Made by a program: the position numbers and the translations under genes. Positions 24,375 through 31,896 of a stretch of 39,650 bases of DNA are shown here, one piece after another (position 1 is the first letter of the stretch; each line of letters starts with the position of its first letter). Location: positions 1 to 39,650 of the forward strand of contig FR901012.1 in assembly GCA_000437555.1 (NCBI GenBank), in the 5' to 3' direction. The notes below the pieces were generated by a model. The model ran no database searches, was not told the DNA's origin, and was given only the letters and a program-made list of their open reading frames with translations. The stretch comes from Acidaminococcus sp. CAG:917. GTDB taxonomy: Bacteria > Bacillota > Clostridia > Christensenellales > CAG-917.

Positions 24375-25037
24375 CTAACGATATTTGTCATTTGTTTCGT
24401 TATCGTCTAAACGGTTATCGTCTGAATGCTTATCTTCGGACTCGGTCAAAGCCGACACGCCGTCCGAAGTATCCTCGGCGTTTTCTATTATATCACAATC
24501 ATTGCCGTTGCCGCCACCTAAATTTGCATCTTTACTTTTATTTACTCTTTTTGCCGTCGCCAGACAGAAGTGACAGCATATTCCCGTAAACAGACCTGCA
24601 AGTCCGCCTAAGACAAGCATATAAGGCAAATACAAAAATACGCTGTCGCCTATAATCACCGCCGCCACGAGTATCTGCGTTAAATTGTGCGTCATACCGC
24701 CTGCCGCCGACGTCGCCGCAACCGAAAATATTTTAAGGCGTATCATAAACGCCATAAGTATATACGAAGCGAGTGCGGCGGGAACGGACCACATCAAAGC
24801 GGAATAATTTCCCGAAAACACGGCGTTTAAAAGGCACCTTAATATCAAGACCAAAAAGCCTTCTTTAAATCCTACCGTCAGAAAGCACGCCAAAAGCACC
24901 ACGTTTGACAGTCCGAGCTTGGCATAAGGCAACACGGGCACCAAAGGCGGCAATGCGTTTTCTATGAGCGAGATAATGAGCGACGCCGCAAGCAGTAATG
25001 CGCTTCTCGCTATTTTTCGAGTGTCAATCCTTTTCAT
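24375..25037 (-). CDS. Gx transporter family membrane protein (heptaprenyl diphosphate synthase component I family; EetB-like)
   Basis: Residues 1-165 contain about five to six membrane helices in the family pattern: ALPPLVPVLPYAKLGLSNVVLL (core PYAKLGLSN), GFKEGFLVLILRCLLNAVFSG (key R, N) and AAGGMTHNLTQILVA. The annotation 'heptaprenyl diphosphate synthase component I' is historical; the family is now taken as a membrane transporter-like protein. The C-terminal 55 residues are an acidic, Asp/Glu/Ser-rich tail not usual for the family. It overlaps the NusG-II gene by 4 nt, as in flavin-based electron-transfer loci. Confidence 0.85.
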   Translation of the reverse strand: MKRIDTRKIARSALLLAASLIISLIENALPPLVPVLPYAKLGLSNVVLLACFLTVGFKEGFLVLILRCLLNAVFSGNYSALMWSVPAALASYILMAFMIRLKIFSVAATSAAGGMTHNLTQILVAAVIIGDSVFLYLPYMLVLGGLAGLFTGICCHFCLATAKRVNKSKDANLGGGNGNDCDIIENAEDTSDGVSALTESEDKHSDDNRLDDNETNDKYR

Positions 25038-25405
25038 CCCGTTATATAATCCACTTCGCCGTCGCCGACGATTTTCATCACCACTTTATTGGGCAGACAC
25101 ACTATCATTTCGCCGACCTTGGAAATCTTGCCCGCCTTGACGCAGTCCTGCCCTTTGCAGTCGCTTTTTAAAACGTATGCTGCGCCGCCGCTTATTTTAA
25201 CGGTTATGTGTTCGTCCACCTTGACCGTCTTTTCCGTGCTCAAAGATACCGCCTCGAAAAGTTTACCGTCTTTATAAATATAAACCTCGCTTCCTGTCGG
25301 CTTGGTCATAAAATAGATTGCCAAAGCCGCTGCGATTATAAATACCGCAAGCACGATTAAATCGCCGATTTTAAAAATCTTTCCGTTTAAACCGTCCTTT
25401 TTCAA
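25034..25405 (-). CDS. NusG domain II-containing membrane-anchored protein (EetA-like)
   Basis: A 123-aa protein with an N-terminal membrane helix (about 14-33) and one extracytoplasmic NusG domain II, marked by DCKGQDCVKAGKIS (two Cys, then the Gly-Ile step) and MIVCLPNKVVMKI. It starts at TTG with AGGGG upstream. The pair with a Gx transporter is a recurring Firmicutes unit, found in extracellular electron-transfer clusters with ApbE, which lies 446 nt upstream here. No transcription role is expected despite the domain name. Confidence 0.85.
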   Translation of the reverse strand: MKKDGLNGKIFKIGDLIVLAVFIIAAALAIYFMTKPTGSEVYIYKDGKLFEAVSLSTEKTVKVDEHITVKISGGAAYVLKSDCKGQDCVKAGKISKVGEMIVCLPNKVVMKIVGDGEVDYITG

Positions 25406-25551
25406 TCTTTTATCCCCTGTAGCTTTTCCTATACAAGAGAAACGCCCTACTGTTTTTTAAGTAAAAAATTATTTTAGCCGACGGTATTTCTCACTTATAA
25501 AACGCAATTTGAATTATTCAAAAAATACTGCAGGTTTTGTGCGTTAGCAAG

Positions 25552-25587
25552 GTTTTATCCCTTTGACGAGTTTTATCCCTTTGCCGA
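25552..25587. repeat. 18-bp tandem duplication
   Basis: Two adjacent copies of GTTTTATCCCTTTGMCGA, matching at 17 of 18 positions. Confidence 0.85.
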
Positions 25588-25772
25588 TTTTTTTTGTTTT
25601 AGTCCTGTTTTCCTTTTTACCGTTTTAAATATTTTAGAGCAGTCTTTTAATCAATCCGAAAATAATTTTTAATTGCACGGATTTTTCGGGTTTCCTTCCC
25701 CTTCCGTCTGCCCGATTGGAGCAATCGCCTTTTTGTCAAATTTAACCGTAATTCTTTACGGCTTGCCCTACG

Positions 25773-25800
25773 GATTTTAAAACACGAATTTTAAAACACG
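25773..25800. repeat. 14-bp tandem duplication
   Basis: Two adjacent copies of RATTTTAAAACACG, matching at 13 of 14 positions. Confidence 0.75.
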
Positions 25801-25851
25801 GCTTATTAAAAATCGGCTTGTTTTTTCAAACTTTACCAATTATTTTATCTC

Positions 25852-26823
25852 CTATTTTAAAGAAAAACTTAAATTTACGGCGGTGACCTCTTGATTTAAA
25901 TCTATCAGCACCGCGCCCACTCCCGTTTTTTTGATAAGCTCTATGCCCGCATCCTTTCCGAGCAACATAACTGCCGTCGACAATGCGTCGCAAAGAGCAA
26001 AACTCTTCGATATTATAGAAACCGAACAGAGCTGTTGTCCGCTCTCCGTCGAGAGCGCCCTGCCGTTTAACGGCGATACTATGTGGCAATACCTCACGCC
26101 GTCGACTTCGTAATATCTTTCGTAATCGCCGCTCGTCGAAACGGAGTATCCGCTCTTTAAAGTAAACGTGCCGACGTATCCGCTTCCCCTCGGATTTTTG
26201 ACGCCTATCGTCAAATCCTTTCCCACGGCGGCTATGTTTCCGCCCACGTTAATCACCCCCTTAAGCGAGGAACAAAGCGAATAACATTTGCCGAGAGCGT
26301 ATCCCTTCGCCACTCCGCCGAGGTCTATTTTTGTGAGCGAATCGGTTTTGGTGACGGCGAGATTTTCGCTGTCGAGAATGATTTTGTCAAACCCGACGTG
26401 CAAGAGCGCTTCCTCGATATCGGCGTCGCTCGGCAAAGAATCCGCCTCGCCCACAAAGTCGTCCGCCGAAAATTTCCAAAGCTTGACGAGCGGATAAACC
26501 GTAACGTCGAAAAGCCCGTCCGTCATCTCGTATGCCCTGTATGAGGCAAGAAGCACGTCCATCGTCATTTGACTGACTTTGACGCTCTCGTTCGCCTCCG
26601 CCTCGTTTATCCTGTAAACGTCGCTGTCGTCCGAGGCGACGGACATCAAATCCTCTATTTGAGTGAGCACTTTTTCAATGCCTTCCGCTGCGTCGTCCGA
26701 GCCTGCGCCCGTCAAATCCACTTCGACAAAAGTTCCGAATATTAAATATTGTCCTGTTTGGTTACAAGCACAAAACAAGACAATAGATAATGCTAATAAA
26801 AAAACGATAAAAAGTTTTTTCAT
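25852..26823 (-). CDS. apbE: ApbE family FMN transferase lipoprotein (FmnB-like)
   Basis: A 323-aa exported flavin transferase that attaches FMN to Ser/Thr of partner proteins using FAD. A lipoprotein signal ends at FCAC (C20). Family motifs are FGTFVEVDL, the ITEL-type DVYRINEAE, LFDVTVYPLVKLWKF, KIDLGGVAKGYALGK, INVGGNIAAVGK, STSGDYERYY, HIVSPLNGR and a C-terminal DALSTAVMLLG. The target (an FMN-binding domain protein such as PplA or Rnf subunits) is not in the window. It follows degV by 11 nt and is followed by the EetA/EetB-like pair, which supports a redox role. Confidence 0.93.
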   Translation of the reverse strand: MKKLFIVFLLALSIVLFCACNQTGQYLIFGTFVEVDLTGAGSDDAAEGIEKVLTQIEDLMSVASDDSDVYRINEAEANESVKVSQMTMDVLLASYRAYEMTDGLFDVTVYPLVKLWKFSADDFVGEADSLPSDADIEEALLHVGFDKIILDSENLAVTKTDSLTKIDLGGVAKGYALGKCYSLCSSLKGVINVGGNIAAVGKDLTIGVKNPRGSGYVGTFTLKSGYSVSTSGDYERYYEVDGVRYCHIVSPLNGRALSTESGQQLCSVSIISKSFALCDALSTAVMLLGKDAGIELIKKTGVGAVLIDLNQEVTAVNLSFSLK

Positions 26824-26834
26824 TCCTTAAAAGT

Positions 26835-27701
26835 TTACCTCTTTTTGGAAGGGAATATAATACCTACGGTATCCGGACCGCAGTGTGCGCCTATGACGGG
26901 GCCGATGGGCTGTCTGACGATTTCCACGTCGGGATACTTTTCCAAAATTTTTGCTTTCATCTCTTCCGCCACATCGGGACAGTCGGCGTCAAGAAGATAG
27001 ATGGGAGCGTCATCGTAAGGCATATAGTTTTCAAAGAACTGTCCGAGAATATACGATATCGCTTTTTTGCTTCCGCTCTGTTTGCAAAGCACGTCTATTT
27101 CGCCCTCCTCGTTTACCGTCAAAATGGGTTTGACTTTAAACATATTTCCCATAACGGCTTTAGAAGCCGAAAGACGTCCGCCTCTTGCGAGATACTTGAG
27201 GTCGTCGACGGCGAAAAGCACGCTGACTTTATTGACGATGGAATTGAGATAGTCTATCGTCTTTTCGATATCCCCACCGTTGGCGTTGAAGAATTTTGCT
27301 CCCATATAAACGAGGAAGCCGGCTCCGAGGCATATGTTGAGCGTATCGAATTTATAAAATTTAGTTTTGGGATATTTCGCTTTTAACTGTTCGACGGCTT
27401 TTTCCATCTGATTGAAAGTTCCGCTCATCTTACTTGAAAAAGCTATGTATAAAATATCTTCGCCCTTTTTAAAATACGGCTCGAAATAATCGAGATAATC
27501 CTGCTCGTTGAGAGCGGACGTAATCGCAGACGCGCCGTTTCTCATTTTATCGAAAAATCCTTTAAAATCCGTTTCCTTTCCGAGGTCGTACATATACTCT
27601 TTACCGTCAATGGTATAGGGCATTTTAATGACCTTTAAATTTAATTCTTCGGCTGTGGTATACCAAAGCTCGCAATCGGTATCGCAAAATAATACTGCCA
27701 T
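26835..27701 (-). CDS. DegV family (fatty-acid-binding) protein
   Basis: A 288-aa DegV/FakB-type protein that binds a fatty acid between two domains. The N-terminus MAVLFCDTDCELW, the central YIAFSSKMSGTFNQ loop, DDLKYLARGGRLSASKAVMG (core LARGGRL) and the C-terminal GPVIGAHCGPDTVGIIF (core GxHxGP) are characteristic. FakB proteins present fatty acids to the kinase FakA, which is not seen here. I start at the ATG at 27701 because GGAGG lies 5 nt upstream; an in-frame ATG 12 nt earlier overlaps that site. Probably co-transcribed with apbE. Confidence 0.93.
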   Translation of the reverse strand: MAVLFCDTDCELWYTTAEELNLKVIKMPYTIDGKEYMYDLGKETDFKGFFDKMRNGASAITSALNEQDYLDYFEPYFKKGEDILYIAFSSKMSGTFNQMEKAVEQLKAKYPKTKFYKFDTLNICLGAGFLVYMGAKFFNANGGDIEKTIDYLNSIVNKVSVLFAVDDLKYLARGGRLSASKAVMGNMFKVKPILTVNEEGEIDVLCKQSGSKKAISYILGQFFENYMPYDDAPIYLLDADCPDVAEEMKAKILEKYPDVEIVRQPIGPVIGAHCGPDTVGIIFPSKKR

Positions 27702-27736
27702 AATATCCTCCATTATTAAATTTTGATTTATCGCTG

Positions 27737-27754
27737 TTTGCCTTTTTGGGCAAA
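27737..27754 (-). promoter_or_regulatory. Inverted repeat over a candidate degV promoter
   Basis: TTTGCC-N6-GGCAAA on either strand. On the minus strand it overlaps the -35 of a weak promoter (TTGCCC, 17 nt, TAAATC) upstream of degV. Without a T tail it looks more like an operator than a terminator. Confidence 0.3.
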
Positions 27755-27785
27755 TTTGATTTTTTATTTAAACTAAAGCCGTTTA

Positions 27786-27802
27786 GCGAATATTAAATTC
27801 GC
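27786..27802 (-). other. Hairpin downstream of fhs
   Basis: GCGAAT-N5-ATTCGC is a perfect 6-bp stem about 55 nt after the fhs stop. No T run follows on the minus strand, so termination there is doubtful; an mRNA end-protecting role is possible. Confidence 0.35.
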
Positions 27803-27856
27803 CGCATCGCATATGAATTTATCTGAGCAACGTATTTTAAATCCCGGCTTATAGGT

Positions 27857-29503
27857 TTAATAAAGTCCCGTAATGCGTTCGTCGGAATCAATCGTCATCT
27901 TGCATGCGTTCGGAACTTTAGGAAGTCCGAACATCAGCAAAATACTTTTTGAAATAACTACGACAAATTTTGCTCCGGCGCGGTATTCAATATCGCTTAT
28001 ATGAAACACAAAGTCGGTAGGTCTTCCGAGCAAAGCGGGGTCGTCGCTGAACGAATACTGAGTTTTAGCCATACAGACGGGAAGTCCTTTTATGAGCTTC
28101 TCCACCTGCTTTAATCTCTTTATAGCCTGTTTTGAAAACTCGACTTTTGAAGCCCCGTAATAATCGACGGCAATTTTTGTGATTTTGTCTTTGAAATCGT
28201 CCTCTAAGTCATAAAGATAATTTATCTTCGGTTCGGCGTTTTCTTCCGCTAACGCCTTGACCTCTTTTGCGAGAGCCACCGCTCCCCAACCGCCTTTCTC
28301 AAAACTGTCGCAAACGGTAAACTTTACATTGAGCGCGTCGCAAAGCTGTTTGACGATGAGCATTTCCTCCGTCGTATCCGTGCCGAAACGGTTTAAAGCA
28401 ACGACGACGGGCACCCCGAATTTCTTTAGATTTTCGATGTGTCCCTCAAGATTTGCGCATCCTTTAAGCAAAAATTCCTCGCCGGACTCGGCAAGCTGTT
28501 CCTTTTCCATACCGCCGTTGAGTTTGAGCGCCCTTATCGACGCCACCAAAACCACGACGTTAGGAGCAATACCCGCCTCACGGCACTTTATATCCAAAAA
28601 CTTTTCCGCTCCGAGGTCGGCGCCGAATCCCGCTTCCGTGACGGTAAAATCGGCATACGACATAGCGGTGTAGGTCGCCTGAATACTGTTGCAACCGTGG
28701 GCGACGTTGGCAAAAGGTCCGCCGTGAATAAACGCGGGCGTTCCCTCTAAAGTTTGCACGAGATTGGGTTTAAAGGCGTCCTTTAAAAGAATTGCCATCG
28801 CGCTTTCCGCTTTAAGCTGTTTGGCGTAAATCGGTCTGCCGTCAAATGTATAGGCAACCAAAATATTTCCGAGCCTTAAGATAAGGTCGTCCATATTCTT
28901 GGCGAGACAAAAAATAGCCATTATCTCGCTTGCCGCGGTTATGACGAAATCCGCCTTATGAGATTGTTGCGGTGTGGATTGAATATAAGTATCTCTCAAA
29001 ACTCTGTCGTTTACGTCGAGACATCTTTTAAAAACGATATTGTTCGGGTCTATGCCGAGCACGTTGCCTTGAAATATATGATTGTCCACCATAGCGGCAA
29101 GCATATTATTGGCTGCCGTGATAGCGTGCAAATCACCCGTAAAATGAAGATTTATCTCCGCCATGGGATAAACCTGACTGTATCCGCCGCCTGCCGCGCC
29201 GCCCTTTACGCCGAACACGGGACCGAGAGAAGGCTCTCTTAAGGCGAGAGCGGTTTTTACTCCGATTTTGGAAAGCCCGTCGGCGAGACCTATGGCAACC
29301 GTCGTTTTACCTTCTCCCTGCGGAGTGGGGTTAATAGCGGTCACCAAGACGAGTTTCCCCTTATCGGCGGAATTTTTCGCCTTGACTTTCGCTATATAAT
29401 TGCCGTAGCAAAATAAATCTTCCTCGGCAATCGATAACTTTTTTGCAATTTCCCTGATATTTTGCGGAGTGATGGATTCCGCTATTTCTATATCTGTTTT
29501 CAT
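27857..29503 (-). CDS. fhs: Formate-tetrahydrofolate ligase
   Basis: Makes 10-formyl-THF from formate, THF and ATP, feeding purines, formyl-Met-tRNA or the methyl branch of acetogenesis. At 548 aa it is full length. PTPQGEGKTTVAIGLADGL holds the ATP loop; REPSLGPVFGVKGGAAGGGY (core EPSLGPVFG), TGDLHAITAANN and FVVVISKSILLMFGLPKVPNA-type C-terminal block (core GLPKVPNA) are conserved. It is monocistronic by spacing. No ribosome site precedes the ATG; TATAAT ends exactly 6 nt before it. Confidence 0.98.
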   Translation of the reverse strand: MKTDIEIAESITPQNIREIAKKLSIAEEDLFCYGNYIAKVKAKNSADKGKLVLVTAINPTPQGEGKTTVAIGLADGLSKIGVKTALALREPSLGPVFGVKGGAAGGGYSQVYPMAEINLHFTGDLHAITAANNMLAAMVDNHIFQGNVLGIDPNNIVFKRCLDVNDRVLRDTYIQSTPQQSHKADFVITAASEIMAIFCLAKNMDDLILRLGNILVAYTFDGRPIYAKQLKAESAMAILLKDAFKPNLVQTLEGTPAFIHGGPFANVAHGCNSIQATYTAMSYADFTVTEAGFGADLGAEKFLDIKCREAGIAPNVVVLVASIRALKLNGGMEKEQLAESGEEFLLKGCANLEGHIENLKKFGVPVVVALNRFGTDTTEEMLIVKQLCDALNVKFTVCDSFEKGGWGAVALAKEVKALAEENAEPKINYLYDLEDDFKDKITKIAVDYYGASKVEFSKQAIKRLKQVEKLIKGLPVCMAKTQYSFSDDPALLGRPTDFVFHISDIEYRAGAKFVVVISKSILLMFGLPKVPNACKMTIDSDERITGLY

Positions 29504-29509
29504 AGTAAG

Positions 29510-29537
29510 ATTATATCATAAAATTTTCAATATTCAA
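29510..29537 (-). promoter_or_regulatory. Leaderless-type sigma-A promoter of fhs
   Basis: TTGAAT, a 16-nt spacer, TATAAT, then CTTACT and the ATG on the minus strand. The predicted start is the A of the ATG; there is no Shine-Dalgarno. Confidence 0.75.
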
Positions 29538-29873
29538 TCTTTTTTTTATCTATTTAGCATACAAACGAAGCATTAAAGCGAAACAAAAAGCCGATTTACT
29601 TAAAATTTTTTTGCAACAGCGGCAATAACAAGATAAAAACGCGACGTTTTGTCGAAAAACACAAATAAAAAATCTCAAGCTTTAATATAATCTATATTAG
29701 GCGGCTCGGTCGTGCATGACCTTATAATTTTAATTAGACCTCGTTATTTTTCACTTACGGTCAAAAGAGACGTAAATCGTTTCCGGCATAAGGCGATAAA
29801 TATTTTTTGTTAAAGCGAACGAGTCGGACAAACGGTATTATTTTGTATTTAAGTTTATTTTAATAGACAACAA
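29538..29873. other. AT-rich divergent intergenic region, fhs to protease
   Basis: About 340 nt with no coding frame I trust. It contains a perfect CGAC-GTTTT-GTCG hairpin and a near-palindrome GGTCGTGCATGACC. Neither has a T tail and no RNA gene is recognisable. Confidence 0.45.
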
Positions 29874-29879
29874 TATAAT
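29874..29879 (+). promoter_or_regulatory. Probable -10 box of the protease gene
   Basis: TATAAT, 26 nt before the ATG, predicts a start near 29886 and a short leader containing the ribosome site AAAGAGG. The -35 region is poor, so an activator or another sigma factor may be involved. Confidence 0.45.
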
Positions 29880-29905
29880 ATAAATATCACTTAAAGAGGT
29901 ATGAT

Positions 29906-30913
29906 ATGGACGATTTTTACAATTTTTACGATTCAAATTCAAATCAGACTCCGCCTTCCGAACCGCAGGACAACTCGTCTTCCGTAAGACTTAAAAGGGC
30001 AAACGTCGCCCTCATCGTCATTGCCGTCGTTTTGGCGGTGGCGCTCATTGTCAACGTGATAGTTCTGGCGACGCTCAAAGACACTATTGCCACTCAATAC
30101 GGAAGCGCGATTGCCGATTCGGTCAGAGACGAATATTCAAATGCGATAAGCGACTCTCTGTCCGATAAAGACATAGTGTCCGATATAACCGACGCCGCGA
30201 CCGACAGCGCACTGTCTAAGCTCGAAACATCTATAGGCGAATCGGTAAAGAAAAACTGTATGTCGTCGGTTGCCGTCATAAGCTGCTCTGCGGGAACGCA
30301 AGGAAGCACCGCTACTGCGTTTTTGATAACAAACGGAACGCAAAGATACATGCTCACAAATCACCATGTAGTCACCTATGAAGTCGAATCGGGATTCACA
30401 GGCAGTAAAACTTACACCTATTCAAACATATCCGTCAAGTTTTACGGCGAATCCAATTCCTATCCCGTTGAAGTGGTTTATTCCGATGCGGAACTCGACC
30501 TCGCTCTTTTAAGATTTAAATATTCATATCCAAGCGACAGCACTCACCCTGCCGTCAGAATTGCAAACTCCGACTTTGCCGACCTCGGAGAGGAAATCGC
30601 GATAATCGGTAATCCCAAAAACATAGGCCTTTCAATCGCGACGGGAGTCATCTCCTGCAAGGATATCGTTTTTTCCGATAATCCTGAAGCCGAGTATATT
30701 ATGATTGACGCAGCGGTCAATTCGGGCAACAGCGGCGGCCCCGTTTTCGATAAAAACAGCGTGCTTGTCGGCGTCGTAGAAAGCAAAGTCGCAGACGTTT
30801 CGGTAGACAATATGGGATTTGCTCTTAATATATCAACCGTAAGAAAATTCATTTCGGCGGCGGAGACGGCAAAATCGATTACAGTAAACTACACCCCCGT
30901 TTCAAGAGGATAA
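29906..30913 (+). CDS. Membrane-anchored trypsin-like (HtrA-type) serine protease without PDZ domain
   Basis: A 335-aa S1C-type protease. An acidic, Asn/Ser/Pro-rich N-terminus of about 30 residues is followed by one membrane helix (about 33-57), a helical stalk (60-115) and the chymotrypsin-fold domain. The triad is visible: TNHHVV (H154), DLALL (D198) and NSGNSGGPVF (S276). The protein ends at residue 335 without the PDZ domain usual in HtrA/DegP. It is probably an extracytoplasmic quality-control or signalling protease. Its transcript stands alone, ended by the terminator at 31086-31106. Confidence 0.9.
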   Translation: MDDFYNFYDSNSNQTPPSEPQDNSSSVRLKRANVALIVIAVVLAVALIVNVIVLATLKDTIATQYGSAIADSVRDEYSNAISDSLSDKDIVSDITDAATDSALSKLETSIGESVKKNCMSSVAVISCSAGTQGSTATAFLITNGTQRYMLTNHHVVTYEVESGFTGSKTYTYSNISVKFYGESNSYPVEVVYSDAELDLALLRFKYSYPSDSTHPAVRIANSDFADLGEEIAIIGNPKNIGLSIATGVISCKDIVFSDNPEAEYIMIDAAVNSGNSGGPVFDKNSVLVGVVESKVADVSVDNMGFALNISTVRKFISAAETAKSITVNYTPVSRG

Positions 30914-31222
30914 ATCCCTAATTTATCCCGTCGGGGCACAAACTTCAAACCGATATATGGCGGATTAAAGCGCAAATTAAAAATCGTCTGTAAATATTAA
31001 ACTTTATCTGTAAACATCACCCGCAACGTTCAGGCATTGCGTATGCTTAAATATTGCTATTCGGTTAAACACCGTCATAAGATACAAGAGAGCGAAACGC
31101 TCTCTTTTCTTATTGATTGACTTATTTTTTTATTGACTTATATATAAAATCTTTCAAATTTCGGTTTTTAAAAAATTTTTTAATATTATTTTAATTTTCT
31201 TTAAAAAAACGCTTCTATATGT
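30914..31222 (+). other. Intergenic region, protease to regulator
   Basis: About 310 nt without a gene. It holds the protease terminator, a short repeat (ATTGACTTAT at 31116-31125 and 31132-31141) and an AT-rich stretch leading to the polyamine operon promoter. Confidence 0.5.
31086..31106 (+). terminator. Rho-independent terminator after the protease gene
   Basis: AAGAGAGCG-AAA-CGCTCTCTT followed by TTCTTATT, about 170 nt after the stop codon. Confidence 0.8.
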
Positions 31223-31250
31223 TTGACATTCTGTTCCTTTTTGATATAAT
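31223..31250 (+). promoter_or_regulatory. Strong sigma-A promoter of the polyamine operon
   Basis: TTGACA, a 16-nt spacer and TATAAT match both consensus hexamers exactly. The predicted start is near 31257, just before the operator repeats. Confidence 0.88.
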
Positions 31251-31262
31251 TCGACAAGTGAG

Positions 31263-31333
31263 GTTTAGTTTTACTAAACTTTAAACTTAGTTTTACTTTG
31301 TTTGATTAAATGTTTAGTTTAAAAATACTAAAC
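31263..31333 (+). promoter_or_regulatory. Repeated operator of the XRE-cupin regulator
   Basis: The perfect palindrome GTTTAGT-N3-ACTAAAC lies at 31263-31279 and the same arms with an 8-nt spacer at 31312-31333. A degenerate copy (CTTAGTTTTACTTTG) sits between them. All lie in the untranslated leader, downstream of the promoter and upstream of the regulator's own gene, which fits autoregulation by roadblock or by overlap with polymerase. Confidence 0.65.
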
Positions 31334-31353
31334 CCGAAAAGGAGCCTGACTTA

Positions 31354-31887
31354 ATGGAAATAGGAGTTAAAATTAAGGATATGCGCCAAAAGTGCGGACT
31401 TACGCAAGAGGAACTTGCCGACCGTTGCGAATTGACCAAAGGCTATATTTCACAGCTTGAAAACGAGCTCACCTCCCCGTCTATCGCAACGCTCTGCGAC
31501 ATACTCTCGGCGTTAGGCAGCAGTCCTTCCGAATTCTTCAGCGATGAAAAAAACGAACAGGTAGTTTTTACCGAATCCGACTACATCGAAAAGATAACGG
31601 ACGGACAAAAAATCGAGTGGCTCGTGCCCAACGCGCAAAAAAACGAAATGGAGCCTATAGTCGTCGAGATTGCCCCGAAAGCCAAAACACAGGACGATAT
31701 GCCCCACGAAGGAGAAGAATTCGGATTTGTTTTAGAAGGCGAAATTTTGCTGACAATCGGCAAAAAATCATACCTTGTTAAGCAAAACGAATCTTTTTAT
31801 TTTGAGAGCAACAAAATACATTTTATCGAAAACAATTCGGATAAAACGGCAAAAATAATATGGGTATCAAGCCCACCAACTTTTTAA
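31354..31887 (+). CDS. XRE-family regulator with C-terminal cupin domain (PuuR-like)
   Basis: A 177-aa protein. Residues 5-60 are a Cro/CI helix-turn-helix (LTQEELADRCELTKGYISQLE), and residues about 105-172 a small cupin (DMPHEGEEFGFVLEGEILLTIG, key H, E, G). This class senses small ligands, including polyamines, and represses transport or catabolic genes. It is the first gene of the pot operon, 9 nt before potA, and probably controls the operon through the palindromes upstream. AAGGAG lies 9 nt before the ATG. Confidence 0.9.
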   Translation: MEIGVKIKDMRQKCGLTQEELADRCELTKGYISQLENELTSPSIATLCDILSALGSSPSEFFSDEKNEQVVFTESDYIEKITDGQKIEWLVPNAQKNEMEPIVVEIAPKAKTQDDMPHEGEEFGFVLEGEILLTIGKKSYLVKQNESFYFESNKIHFIENNSDKTAKIIWVSSPPTF

Positions 31888-31896
31888 GGAGCAGCT

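Larger units (their letters stand above)
25406..25851. other. Repeat-containing intergenic region, apbE to NusG-II gene
   Basis: 446 nt without a convincing reading frame. It contains two short tandem duplications (25552-25587 and 25773-25800) and a perfect hairpin CCGTAA-TTCT-TTACGG (25746-25761) that lacks a T tail. No promoter stands out on the minus strand. Confidence 0.5.

Noticed and set aside
29538..29873. Possible small RNA around the GGTCGTGCATGACC near-palindrome
   Set aside because: No promoter-terminator pair brackets it; a TATAAT nearby lacks a -35.
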